A DNA stretch of 64,000 nt from Selaginella tamariscina (taxonomy: Eukaryota > Streptophyta > Lycopodiopsida > Selaginellales > Selaginellaceae): positions 79,632-143,631 of the forward strand of contig PUQB01000541.1 of assembly GCA_003024785.1 (NCBI GenBank), given 5' to 3'. Both the position numbers and the translations under genes were made by a program. Numbering within the stretch: position 1 is the first letter of the stretch; each line of letters begins with the position of its first letter. Below, piece by piece: positions 47,954-59,754 of this stretch. Under the pieces are notes generated by a model, which was not told the DNA's origin, did no database searches, and saw nothing but the letters and a program-made list of their open reading frames with translations.

Positions 47954-50900
47954 ATTGGTATCGGAGCCTATTTTCTCTACGGTCAGTAGGACTACCTAAA
48001 GTGTAGTGTATTTTAGGGTTTAGTTAGTTCTAAATTCTTGAAGTACTCTATCACTTTCGGCTAATGTCTGAATTCTGCGTGGAGAGTTGGTCCTGAGATC
48101 TATAACTCTTCAGAGTACACCTACTTCATAAGTGGGTGTGGGTTATGGACTTAGAAGGTAGCACTTGGAAGTCAGCTTCCAAGTTGTATGCCAGGTTATT
48201 TTACCTTATGGTTTCCAGGTTACTTTACCATTTACTTCCACAAGACAGGCATGTTAGTTTGTTCTGGCTTACAAACTAAGTCTTGTGAAGTGGGTTGTGA
48301 TATCCTAAGTCTACACATTATTGAAAATTTTTCTTTTTCTTTAAGGTGTTTGAATTTGGGATAACACATGATTTGGAAACAGACATGTCCTTTGAGTTTT
48401 GGCTTATGTCAAGATTCAATATCAGATCCAACTAGTGTTCAAACGGGGAAAGACTTATGTTCAAAGTGTCTTTGACTTCGGGAGAAGGGCATATTCAAAC
48501 ATAAGAATGAACACTACATTTTGACATAAAGTGTAAAATAAGCTCTTATTATAGTGCATGTTTCCGAGAGTGTAACTCTAGAAGCAGACTATGGTGATGA
48601 ACTTATAATACAAGGAATGTCAAATATTAACATATGATAAATATGTTAAGCAGTTTGAAGATCCAATGTAATCAAAGTATTGTCCGATGTTCGCAATATT
48701 TTGATGACGCTAGCTGCAAGTAACATTAGGTGAATAGTTTACTAAGTTCAAGTCACCATTTGAACAAAGTACAACTTGAAACCTTAGTTAGTTGTAAGCG
48801 CGCACTCTGTATTCAAGTTAGCTAGCTCGACTAACTTGATTATGAATGTCTCAAGATCATGAGAAAACTTCGGATAATAGCTGAATTTCGTTATCTTATC
48901 AATATCAGTTTTGGGATAGATGGCATGATCTATCAGAAAGAAATGTTGGAAACATACGTTTACATTTTCAGTTTACTGAGTAATGAAGGACTTGCATAGT
49001 GAAGGCGTTCGGCGCACACTTGTGCATTTTCATTGTTAACTCTTTAATCTTGAAATTGTAACGTTGTTTGCAATGTGGGGATAAGCTCTTGAACAAGGGT
49101 GATTCCTTGTTAAGAAGAGCATGATTTGGGATTCTCCACTTTGTTTATTGACTAAGTAAGGAAACTTGCTAAGTTTGATAACTTATGTTGAGAATTACAA
49201 TGAGCTAGTAATAGTCGGATTTCCATTGGAGGTTTAAGTGCATGTACCTCCTCAGAGAGTCGGTTCGATGAGAATTGAAGTTGGTATTGTTTTCAATATC
49301 AATTTCATTTTAGAGTCGAATACGATTATTCAAAAGACGGTTTCTTGACTCTGCATCATGGTCGCAAATGTGGGCACTTAAAGAACAAATAAAGTATGTA
49401 TCTTCAATCTTTCGGAATATTGAAAAATAGAACTATTCTTGACTCAAGGTTTGATATTCCTTGGGTTAGTTTTGTTCTATCTCAAGGTTTGATGGTGTTC
49501 CTTGAGTTGGTTCAATATTCGAAGTAAGTAGGGATTAGCTCAAGAAGATGGTGTCCCTTCTTGATGATTGTAGTTCAAGGTTCGTCCAATATCCGGTTCG
49601 AGAATATGAGGTTTCCTATCACCTCATGTTGAGATATTTATTTTAAACTTTGAGAATTTGTGACAATCTTTTAAGATTGATTATAAATGACTTGTCAAAG
49701 TATAGTATGGTATCTCTTCAATATTGAGTTTGGAGCGCTCAATATAAACTTGGTTATGATCACATGAGGTGGCCTAATCATAAATATAAAGACTCAAGGA
49801 TTTGAGTCAACACTTTGGTAAGGCACTACCTTAGTGTTATAACTTGAAACGTGTTTTCAAGTTAGTTGAGAAATGAGACATTTCTCAATACATTGCTTGA
49901 GGGGCAATGTACTTTCTGGATTGCTAGGTGTCTAGAGTGAATAATGTATCTTAGTTCAATGTACTGAACTAGATATTTTTCATGTTTGGGGAGATCTATT
50001 GAAATATAAGGTATGACTAAAACATGAAGTTGATAACACTTCAGTGTTATGATAGCATTTATGTGGAGGTTTATATCTTACTAAATCAATTAGATGAACC
50101 AGACACTAGTTCATGATTCCTCTTAGTCTCTGAACAAAGTTCCTCGAAATACTGTCATAACATTATATTTCCGTCTCAAAATTGAAGTTCGGTTCATGTA
50201 AACTAAGACCATATCTATAATGTAGTTGTAGCATTTTGATAAATTGATATGATTGTAAGTTTATATCCACTAGTATAACAACTAGTTGATAAGCTTAGGA
50301 TTTGAACGTTAAAACGATCATTATCCATTCGAGAGTATCAATATCAAAATTGCGACTATTTATAGAATAAGGATTAGTTTAAAAAGATGTTTATCAAACA
50401 CTAATTGCTTCAATTAGTGAAAATGCTATACTTCGGTATAGTGTTGAAACATTTCGAAATAGTTTAAGAGTTGGAAATAAATATAATGTTATGGAGGCGT
50501 ACAGTATTACGAGTTCAGGGAGACTCTTATGGAAACTAAGTTCTAAAATTCGTATTTTAAACTTAGTACGATAAGGAGTTAGGAAGTATTGAACGGCATC
50601 TAGTACGATGTGCTCTTTGGGAATGAGTACAATGAAGTGACAATTAAGAGACATGTTATCTAAAGTTGTCGATTGAGGCACTAGAGATGGGTTGAATTTC
50701 CTGGTTTCCACATCGGTTTGTAAGAAAGGTATGTTAGCTTATCTGGTCCCTGAACTGGTCGGTGTTATGAAAGAGTACAAAGTTGGTTGTGAAAGACGAA
50801 TGGCAGTTGGCAAGACCTTGTTGTATACATGTGTACAGCCATGCGCCTCTGTGATCGCCTCTGGCCAGATTGACATGTTTACAAGAACAGGGTTTTACGA

Positions 50901-51549
50901 ATTGTACTCTTGTATCGGAAAAGAGCTTGATTCCGATAAAAGTCTCATACTTAGTCTGCGTAGCTATATACTAATGAGAGATAGGTATAGTAGCAGACCC
51001 TTATGAAAAGGGGTAATGAGAAGCACCGAGGGATGCAGAGATGTAAGCTATAATATCGTAACATGTGGGACCATTGGAAAATCAAAGAAAAGCGAAGGTG
51101 TTTGGTCAAGCATTTGAGAAGTGCTTGTTGTGCGCTAGATGACAGAGGTCATCAACACGTTTAATATTAAGGAATAAAGCAAGTCTTTATTTCTTGTTAA
51201 CCAAGGGGCCGGCAACAACACTAACTAGAGGCCTCCAATATAAATTCTAGTTAAGTAAAGAAATTAACCAGTGTTGTGTGCGTCGGGTGACAGACTTTGC
51301 AGACGTGCAAAAGGTCTCCAGGTGACTTCATGTCGCAGGTGGTGCCTCCGGCAGCTGGGTTTACGACTCAGTGAACGACGGTTCTGAAGTACTTGGTTTC
51401 GCGTAATGCAAGGGGGTAATAAAATTATGTGAACTTTTGGCTAACTCCGCATAGAGTGATATGTTAGTTTTGGTTAGTTTTTTCTAACATTATCTAGTCT
51501 TGGAGTTGGACGTCAACGAGGACGTTGACATTTTCAAAGGCGGGGAGTG
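47954..51549 (+). other. Chain of perfect stem-loops in the interior of element C
   Basis: Directly checked stems (left arm / right arm): 48163-48171/48176-48184; 48239-48246/48280-48287 enclosing 48254-48262/48271-48279; 48814-48821/48831-48838; 48915-48921/48928-48934; 49085-49098/49105-49120 (one bulge); 49481-49487/49500-49506; 49540-49547/49557-49564; 49841-49849/49855-49863; 49868-49875/49879-49886; 49891-49896/49904-49909; 50399-50407/50411-50419; 50426-50431/50436-50441 with a TTCG loop; 51138-51143/51148-51153; 51512-51518/51523-51529. Most have 6-9 bp stems with 2-12 nt loops. No protein is encoded. A structured RNA role, small-RNA source, or a by-product of how the sequence arose are all possible. 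Confidence 0.8.
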
Positions 51550-53378
51550 TGTCATAGTTTTTACTATGACTCGACCCTTTACTTTGGACGTTGACTGTTG
51601 TTACCTACTGTACTATGTTGATGGACCCTAGATGTAGTAGGAAACAGCCCGCTTAGTGCACTTGGGTATTGGTGATGGTCCGGCCGGTGTCATTAGGTAT
51701 TTGCGGAAACTCTAAGCGAAGCTAGAACTTACCTTCTAGAAACCCACCCCCAATTTTGACGTCCCGAATAGGCTGATTGGTCTTTGCAGATGAGTTCGGC
51801 TGTTAAGTAGGGTTAGGAACACCCCTAGGGTTGACCTAACCCTAGGGTTGCCCTAACCCACGCCCTAAAACCCCCACCCCTTGGGTAGGGTTTAGGGGTA
51901 GGAGTAAGGGTGAGTTATAGGCTCATATTGCTAATTTATCTAAGGGGCTAGAATTCAGTGCCAGCCCACTAATACAAACAGGAAAAGAGGGGGGGGGGCT
52001 CCGTCACATAAATAAGGTAGAGTATACGTAGGAGAGCTCCTGGGTTCATGAATGAGTTCGTTGCTCTTCTGCCGGTGCAAGCTTCAGCTTGTGTCGTTAA
52101 GGTACAACCCTCTGTTGTGCCGCCCTAACTTCCAGATGCCAGGGGTACGTCCCACCTTCGGGGTAGCTTACCCTTAACGTTGGCGAATCCATGCCTGGGA
52201 GGTCTTGTCGGGATGCACGTTCCAAGAGGCAGAGGTTGAGGCTTGTCTCCAGCCTCCTCCTCCACGTCAAGCTAGGTGTAGCACTCACGGCCAAGCAAGG
52301 CACATCCGTGTCCTTGTCCAACTGTGGGCGTGGGATCTTGTTTGACAGGTTCACGTTACCTGGTTCCTGAGGGTTCATTGAGGGGTTCTAGAGTTGGCAT
52401 TTAGGAACCACGTTTGTGGTACTTGGTGCAACTCTTGAATCTAAGGGCTATGGCATGATAGCCACATCTTGGAAGGCAGTGTCACATGGGGATGTGACAC
52501 TGGGCTAAACGTCACATGGTACAACGCCCGAGGCACGCCCTTTGGGGTTATGTCATGGGCTTGTCGCTAAGGGGTTGGATACTCTAGCAAACAGGCATGC
52601 TTGTGCTTGCACTAGGGTGCTAAGCCTTGGGCATCCGCTCGAGGGAGGTTAGGTCTCGTAACTAGGTGTGCTTTGGCACACTTGGCTAGGGGAGTGTTCT
52701 CCTTGGAATCCAGGGGTTGAACAACCTAAGCTCATTAGCAGAAGCCCTTTCGTAAGGCACTCGCAAGGTCATGTGCTTAGGGTTATCCCAAACCTAGCCT
52801 TAGGGAGTTTGCTTAGCAGAACACTCGTGTTCGCCTACGGCGCACACTCGTGTCCTCACTAAGTACTAGCCCTAGGTCTAGGGTGTAACTTGGCCACTCA
52901 AACCCTTAGGGGTTAGTCGTGGTTCAGGGTACCCCTTGTCGCCCTAAAGGGGTTGTACTCCCGGATGAGGGTGATTCCTCAAGGGGTAAGTGACAATGCC
53001 TTAGCTCTGTCACGGGGTATGTGTGGAACACACGTCTCCTTGATGGGGTTAGGGCATGAGCCTGTCTAGGTCTTCTAGGGCAAGACCCTAAGTCAACTAG
53101 GGTTATCCCTCAAGGGTTTTGGGGTAGACACTCTAGGGAGACTTAGGCTAAACCCTAAGTCAACTAGGGTTATCCCTCAAGGGTTCTGGGGGCAGACATT
53201 CTAGGGAGACTTAGGCTAAACCCTAAGTCTCTTGTCCACTTGGGCATTAGAGTCTAACCCTAGGGTCGTTGGGGTTGTTCTGGGAACTTAGCGTTGCTCA
53301 CACAGGGTGATGACGCCGAATGGCCACCTGGCAGCCACGTGTTGCCACGTGTTGGCCCTTTGGGTTAAAACTCTGACA
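51550..53378 (+). repeat. 3' LTR of element C
   Basis: 1829 bp partner of 46120-47953, nearly identical, with the differences almost all single-base indels. It contains the stem GTGTCACAT-GGGG-ATGTGACAC at 52479-52500. Confidence 0.9.
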
Positions 53379-53384
53379 CCGTAG

Positions 53385-56300
53385 CCTCCATCTATGCATC
53401 TGAATTTCAGCAACTTTGCACGAACATTCCATGGGACGAGACTGCATTGATCGAACACTTCCGTTTTGGGTTGAGGGACGACGTGAAGGACCTTCTCCTT
53501 ACGTTACCGGATGCCCAAACATTGGCGGAGATCATGCAACAAGCTGTTCGTTGCGACAACCATTTTGTTCGAGCGTCGTCAGGAAAGATCCCGTCAGCAG
53601 TTCCTGCAAACCAATCCTGCAGCTGTGATACATGTTCCTGCACCACTTTCTGGAGTAGTTCCTATGGAGTGAGAAATCCAAGCGTGGCCCTCTTTTCGCT
53701 GCTGAGAAGCAACGTCGTCGCAGTGAGAACCTGTGCTATTGTGGTGGAGCAGGACACAAGGTGGCGGATTGTCCTATTAAAACCAGGAACTTCAAGACGC
53801 GTGAAGTTGAAGCCGAAGTTCAGTCGGAAAACTCCAATGTCCACTTCGTCTAGGAGCCGCGAAGTTGGACGTAGGTGCAGGCTCCATTGATGCTGCTCAT
53901 ACCATCCCATCACTTAAGTTTCCTGTACACATTCATCTTAATAATCGAGAGCTCATGGAGTTTGCCTTGTTAGACACTGGTGCAAATGCATGCTTCATGG
54001 ATGATACGTTTGCACTCAACATGGCATTTCGGTGGTGAAGTTGAAGCGTGCAGTTCCTGTAGATGGCCGATGGCGTCTAATTGCTTCTGGCGCGGTTACC
54101 CATGCTACCGAACCTCTCTCCTGCAGGTATGGCACATTCAACTGTTCAATTTCCTTCAACTTGATCAAGACTCGGTCGACTCCCATCATTTTGGGCATGC
54201 CATGGTTCGTTATTTGCAAATCCGCAGATCGACTGGAGGTCTAGGACGCTCACGTTTTCCTCTCCAACAGCTAGGATCAATCCTGTACCTTCCTGTGTGC
54301 AGGATACATCCTTAATATCTGAGGCAGTACAAGCTACAGGATTGACCGTGCCTGTTCTGTACCAGTGTTGAAGACTCCTCCTCGACAGGATTCACCTCAT
54401 ACCAGTTCCTCAGCACATCTGCAGGCTCTCTCCACTCCTGTAAGTTTGCGGTGTCCCTGTACAAGGTTCTTCCAATCCTGTATCAGTGTCGAAGGTTCCT
54501 CCTCAACAGGATCCACCTCCTGTTGATTCGTCAGCACATCCGCAGGCTTCTTCCACTCTTCCGCAACCACGGACTCCTGTACAGGATTCTTTCCAATCCT
54601 GTACACTCATCAACACCCACACAGGTTTTTTCCAATCCTACTTCTTTTTGTTACCCTGCTTCTGTTCCATCCCCAAGATCCTTCCTCTTTTTCAGTCACA
54701 GCTCCCTCCTTCTCCTCTCCGAGTTCTTACCACTACCATGCATGAACTCGCCACTGATCCTGCTCCCTTCCACCTTTTTGCCTTTCAAGTAACTCCTACG
54801 TCTCTTCTACCTTTCCTGTATCCGGCTCCCCTATTTTTTCTCCTTCTCCTTCTCCTTCTCCTCCTTCTTCCCTACCATCCAAGTACCACGACTTAAGGAC
54901 GTTTTTGACAAGCACAAGGCTGCGTTCTTCCTGTTCACAGGTCCTACGACTGTCCTATTGATCTTGCAGAGAAGGAAAGACTCCACCATTCGAACCGATT
55001 TATGCATTGGTCACCCACAGAGTTGGAGGTTCTTCGTCAGTACATCGAGGACAACTTGGCATCCGGCTTCATTCGTCACTCAAAGTCCCTGCAGGAGCTC
55101 CTATCTTCTTTGTCAAGAAGAAGGATGGGAGTTTACGTTTGGTTGTGGACTATAGGGGTTTGAATCAAGTCACCATTCGGAATCGGTACCCGGAACTTCT
55201 CGATCGGCTGCAAGGAGCAAGGGTGTTCACAAAGATCGACTTACGAGGAGCCTACAACCTTGTACGGATTCGTCCCGGCGATGAGTGGAAGACTGCCTTT
55301 CGTACGAGGTATGGACATTTTGAGTACACGGTAATGCCTTTCGGCCTTACCAATGCCCCAGCTGTGTTCCAACACATGGTGAACGACATTTTCCGTGACT
55401 TCTTGACCAGTTTGTGGTGATCTACCTCGACGACATCTTGATTTTCTCCAAGGACCAGGCGGCACATGACAAGCATGTACGGCTAGTTTTAGAGCGGCTT
55501 CGCGAGCATGGCCTGTACGCCAAGTTGGAGAAGTGTTTTTTCGATAGGGATTCGGTGGAGTTCTTGGGCTACATCGTCTCTCCTGCTGGCGTTTCCATGG
55601 ACATGCACAAGGTGAAGACCATCGTGAGTGGGAGAGGCCCAAGTCGGTACGAGATGTACAATGTCCTTGGCTTTGCAAACTTCTACAGGCGGTTCATACA
55701 GGACTTCTCCAGTGTGTACTTCCACTCACAGAACTCAAGCGCACAGGATTTTTTCTCTTGGTCCGACAAGGCGGAACACGCGTTCACAACACTCAAGGAC
55801 GTTTTCACGAAAGCTCCGATTTTAGCACATCCTGACCCTTCTCATCCTTTCTTCATTGAAGCAGATGCCTCGGATTTTGCAGTAGGATCCGTGCTATCGC
55901 AAGTTGGAGAGGACAAGTTGCTTCATCCTGTAGCTTTCACTCTCGTAAGTTCCTGTCGGCGGAGATCAACTACGAGATTCATGACAAGGAACTCAAGGCC
56001 ATTGTGGATTCGTTTGAGGAGTGGCGGCATTTCCTGGAAGGTGCTGCACATCTGTACAAGTTCTTACGGATCACAAGAACCTGGAGTACTTTCAAACGGC
56101 TCGGGTCCTCAGTCGGCGACAGGCTAGGTGGGCAGAGTTCCTATCACGTTTTGACTTCGTCATCGTCTACAGGCCCGGCTTTCGGAATGGCAAGGCGGAC
56201 GCATTGTCTAGGCGCTCTTACCTTGCACCAAGCCCGGGCGATCCTGCATTTGACTGTCAAAGGCAAGTGTTGTTGGGTCCTGATCGTTTCCGGCTTGCGG

Positions 56301-57826
56301 CACTGCAGGTTCATCAGGCTCCAGCAAATTCAACACTCCTACAGGACGTCCGTTCGCATTTGGCTACAGACGACTTGGCAAAGAATGTGTTCTCACACAT
56401 TCATCCTGACGTTGCAAGTTCCTCTTCCTCCAGTTCCCGTCCAGACTACAACCTGTTCACCATACAGGATGGACTCCTGTACCGGGAAGGTCTCCTGTAC
56501 GTTCCTGTTGGTATTTCCAGGACTCGTGTGGTACAGATTGTCATGATACCCCGGCTACAGGACATTTTGGTGTGGCCAAGACAGTGGAGTTGGTGACTCG
56601 CAACTATTGGTGGCCTGGGTTGCGAGGTTTTGTGGAAAGGTTTGTACGGAGTTGTGACACTTGTAGCAGGTCGAAGATGCCTCATCATGCACCCTCTGGT
56701 CTTCTTCGTCCTCTTCCTGTTCCGTCTGCTCCTTGGAGATCCATTTCTATGGATTTCCTCACAGATCTTCCTCCTTCTCGTGGTTTGATGCAGTTCTTGT
56801 GGTGGTTGACCGTTTCACCAAGCAGGCTCATTTCCTACCCTGCAACAAGACAGCTACAGGTCAGACAACTGCCGAGTTGGTGATCCGCGAGGTGTTCCGA
56901 CATCATGGTCTTCCTGAGAGCATTGTTTCCGATCGAGGTCCACAATTCATGTCCAAGTTTTGGCGAGAGCTTCTTCGGAGTTACAGGTCAAAGCGGATCT
57001 TTCTTCAGGATATCACCCACAAACCGATGGGCAGTCCGAACGCACAATTCAGACCTTAGAACAGTATCTTCGTTGCTTCATCAGTTACCAGCAGGACAAC
57101 TGGTTGGACCTCCTTCCAATGGCGGAGTTTGCCTACAACAACTCCATCCACGCATCTACAGGACAACACCTTTCTTTGCTCTTACAGGCCACCATCCACG
57201 TTTTGACTTTGCTCCTCCGCTTCTCCTTCTTCCGCTCCTGCAGTACAGGATCGTCTTCAGCATCTTCGGCAGGTACAGGATGATCTCCAGGTTCATCTTC
57301 AACAGGCACAGGAACGATACAAGCATCATGCTGATGCTCACCGTCAGCCGGCACCTGCATACAAGATTGGTGATCTCGTGTGGCTTCTTCGTCGACACAT
57401 TCGCACCAACAGGCCTTCTTCTAAGTTGGATTTTCAACGATTGGGCCCTTATAGGATCGTGGCGGAGGTAAATCCTGTAGCTTTCCGACTCGAGTTACCA
57501 TCCACGGTGAAACTTCATCCTGTGTTTCACACCTCTTTGTTGGAGCCGTATCATCCTTCTTCTCTTCCCGGTCGTTTCTTCTCCTCCCCCTCCTGTGGTC
57601 ATTGACACTGAACCTGAGTACGAAGTTGCAGCCATCCTTGACTCTCGTCTTCATCGTCACCAACTCCAATACTTGGTGGATTGGAAAGGGTACCTGCCTA
57701 CTGATCGCACTTGGGAACCTGCATCCAACTTACTCCATGCTTCTTCCAAGGTTGCTGCCTTCCATCGGCATTATCCTGCTAAACCAGTCCCAAGACTCGT
57801 GGAACTCGTCTTTAGGGAGGAGGTGC
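53385..57826 (+). pseudogene. Gypsy-2 gag-pol, frame-broken
   Basis: Gag: ASEFQQLCTNIPWDETALIEHF near 53397 and a CCHC-like knuckle CGGAGHKVADC near 53739. Protease: LLDTGAN with the active-site DTG at 53973-53981. A low-complexity Pro/Ser/Gln linker spans 54350-54900. Reverse transcriptase: [20 protein letters not shown] near 55107, KIDLRGAYN near 55236, [11 protein letters not shown] near 55341, catalytic YLDD at 55423-55434. RNase [16 protein letters not shown] near 55852 and [11 protein letters not shown] near 56060. Integrase: zinc-binding stretch and CDTCSRSK near 56656, VVVDRFTKQAHF near 56800, [13 protein letters not shown] near 56926. Chromodomain at about 57616-57750 (YEVAAILDSR, LQYLVDWKGY, RTWEP). 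Each boundary between frames is a -1 step. Confidence 0.87.
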
Positions 57827-58433
57827 TGTCACGACCCGATACAGAATACAGGTTTCCGGATACAGGACATGGGTTGTAGGACTTTCCTACGGGATTCCGG
57901 ATACAGGATATGGGTTGCAGGACTTTCCTACAGGATATTCCTACCAGGATTCGGACATAGGATTCGGTTGCAAGATATTCCTACAGGATATTCCTACAGG
58001 ATATGGGACATGTGGACTCATCTTAGCCTGCATGCATGCAATCACTTTTGCATGCATGCAATCACTTTTAGCACTCATGCCTAGATTAGCTCTTGGAGTT
58101 GTGAGCATAAAAGCTCGACCTAATTGTTGTACAATAGTTACTATCAACACCAGTCTTACTACGATCAATCTCGTCTCGTCTTGTTCTTGTCTTGTTTCCT
58201 GTCTCGCTCCTGTTTCCTGTCCTGCTCCTGGATCCTATCCTGCTTCTGTCTTGTTCCTGGATCTTGTTATGCGCTTCCTGTCTTGCCCCCGGATCCTATC
58301 CTGATCCTGTCTTGCTCCTGGATCCGTCCTGTTCCTATTCCTAGTTCCTGTCATGCTCTCGGTCCTGTTTGAGTCAAGCCTTCCTGTCTTTGGAATCATG
58401 TTCTTTTCCTGGTTCCTGGATCGTGGATTGACA
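57827..58433 (+). repeat. 3' LTR of gypsy-2
   Basis: 607 bp, TGTCACGACCCG...TTGACA, preceded by the purine tract TTAGGGAGGAGGTGC. Same architecture as the gypsy-1 LTR: ACAGGATATTCCT-type units near 57840-58010, a promoter-like ATAAAAGCTCGACC near 58106, and a pyrimidine-rich TCCTGTCTTG-type block near 58165-58370. It also has the direct repeat TGCATGCATGCAATCACTTT near 58031-58067. Confidence 0.88.
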
Positions 58434-59754
58434 ACTGCCTTAAGTCGTAGGGTGTTTCAACTCTAAATTCTTGATATCTATTGCTTTCAGTTGACATGTC
58501 TGTATTCTGCGCAGAGAGTTTGATCCTATGAGTTGTCAAACTTTGGAGAACACTTGCTCAGTGAGTCGGCGTGATATTCTAGGTATGTCCGGAAGTCTTA
58601 TGCTAGTTTAAGCTTATGTGTGGGTGTACAACATGTGCAGGGTGTTTCCAGTTTCACATTGGGAATATTCCAAGCATATTCTCTGAGTGTTGACACTAGG
58701 GTTCAATACGATGAGCAAGAGAAAGCAACCAGAGCCTGAGGCAGAGAGGGCTGTCGCAGAGGCTCAAAATGAGGAGATGGATGAGGCTGATCCAGGTCGA
58801 CCCCCTAGATTAGACAACGACCTGGAAGACAACGACCAGATCAATCACCATCAATTTGAAGTGCAAGTCCCTTTGTCGGCAGTTCCAAGTTTTCGGACAC
58901 ATCAAGACCCATAGGATTTTAGAAACCATTAGCGTTACCACCTCCTCAGCAGGCCAAAGGATCGGCTCCAAAGTCTGATCCCCCGCGTTCCGCAGGCGGG
59001 GTTGTGGAATTTTATAACTGTAACAAGCTTGGTCATTTTGCTAAAGAGTGTCAGGCACCTTCACAACAATCAGGACATTTCAAGGCGATGGTAGAAGAGG
59101 AAGTTGCTAAACTAGAAACGCTTGAAGATCCAGAAGATGAGTCAAAAGAGGTAATGTTGTCCCAGACACAACCTGCCTTATTCGCTATTCAAGACAAAAC
59201 TGACCCTTTGCTATATTTGACAAGAAGGATACGAGGGGACCGAGTCCAAATGATGATCGATACTGGAGCAACATATAACTTCATATCGACTAGTCTAGCT
59301 CGTCGGTTGAATTTGGATGTAATAAAGATGTGTGAAATAAAGATCAATTTTGGCAAAGGTTCTCAAAATACTAATAATATAGCAAGGGCAGTTCATGTCC
59401 AAATCAGGAAGGCTAAGCTAGACTTAGTTGTCTTGAATATGACAGGGTTTGATTTTGTTTTGGGTATGGAATGGTTCCATAAACATGTAATCGAAATGAG
59501 GAGTTCCGAAGATAATCGAATCACGCTTGCAGCTGATAAAGAGGACATTAAAAAACAACTCTCAGGATGGAAATGCTAACTGATAAGGATTGAAATCCTA
59601 TGTTCCTTACCTTAACTCAGTTGCGTAAGGCATTTAGACATCGGGAACGTGTGTTTCTTGCAATGGTACTGAATACTGGTGAAGTCAAAATAGGAGATGG
59701 TCAAGAATCTATTCTTGAACCTATTTTGGCACCGGAAAATGTAAACCCCTAGTT
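58434..59754 (+). mobile_element. Truncated gypsy-type leader, gag and protease (relative of the A/B/C family)
   Basis: The first ~140 bases match the leader just inside elements B and C (CTCTAAATTCTTGATATCTA, GTCTGTATTCTGCGCAGAGAG, then GAGTTGTCAAACTTTGGAG). A gag N-terminus starts at ATG 58711 (MSKRKQPEPEAER, acidic). After a break, a knuckle reads FYNCNKLGHFAKEC near 59010, in which the first Cys is Phe. A retropepsin follows with MIDTGATYNF (DTG at 59259-59267), and a linker LRKAFRHRERVFLAMVLNTGEV near 59625 ends at TAG 59750. No reverse transcriptase follows. The shared leader makes this lineage a candidate donor of proteins for the non-coding family. Confidence 0.7.
59004..59579 (+). 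CDS. Retropepsin-like protease fragment with C-mutated zinc knuckle
   Basis: Open frame of 191 codons. The N-terminus is the zinc knuckle with its first Cys replaced by Phe, so zinc binding is probably lost. The middle is acidic (EEEVAKLETLEDPEDESKE). The protease domain has VQMMIDTGATYNFIS and the second-half landmark FDFVLGMEWFHKH, which is typical of RVP_2-type gypsy proteases. The stop is TAA at 59577-59579. Confidence 0.75.
   Translation: MEFYNCNKLGHFAKECQAPSQQSGHFKAMVEEEVAKLETLEDPEDESKEVMLSQTQPALFAIQDKTDPLLYLTRRIRGDRVQMMIDTGATYNFISTSLARRLNLDVIKMCEIKINFGKGSQNTNNIARAVHVQIRKAKLDLVVLNMTGFDFVLGMEWFHKHVIEMRSSEDNRITLAADKEDIKKQLSGWKC

Larger units (their letters stand above)
46120..53378 (+). 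mobile_element. Non-coding LTR retrotransposon, element C, without matching target duplications
   Basis: LTRs are 46120-47953 and 51550-53378. The primer-binding site TGGTATCGGAGC follows the first, and the purine tract GGCGGGGAGTG precedes the second. Left flank CATTC and right flank CCGTA do not match, unlike element B. The right flank is gypsy gag and the left flank is unrelated, so the element probably arose by recombination between two insertions, or the junction is an assembly join. The interior (47954-51549) holds a dense run of perfect hairpins and no coding potential. Confidence 0.88.
53379..58433 (+). mobile_element. Gypsy-2 (chromovirus): gag to chromodomain and 3' LTR, 5' part missing
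   Basis: Begins inside gag right after element C and runs through protease, reverse transcriptase, RNase H, integrase and chromodomain to the 3' LTR (57827-58433). The integrase-before-end order and chromodomain mark a Ty3/gypsy chromovirus. The frame moves almost only by -1 steps and substitution stops are hard to find, so the copy looks young and its breaks may be sequence errors. The right flank (ACTGC) is the leader of yet another element. The 5' LTR is not present in the window: the LTR at 35870 is too different to be its partner. Confidence 0.9.

Noticed and set aside
35870..58433. The two gypsy LTRs (35870 and 57827) as ends of one element
   Set aside because: They differ strongly in sequence and repeat units and the flanking 5-mers do not match, so they belong to two copies of one lineage.
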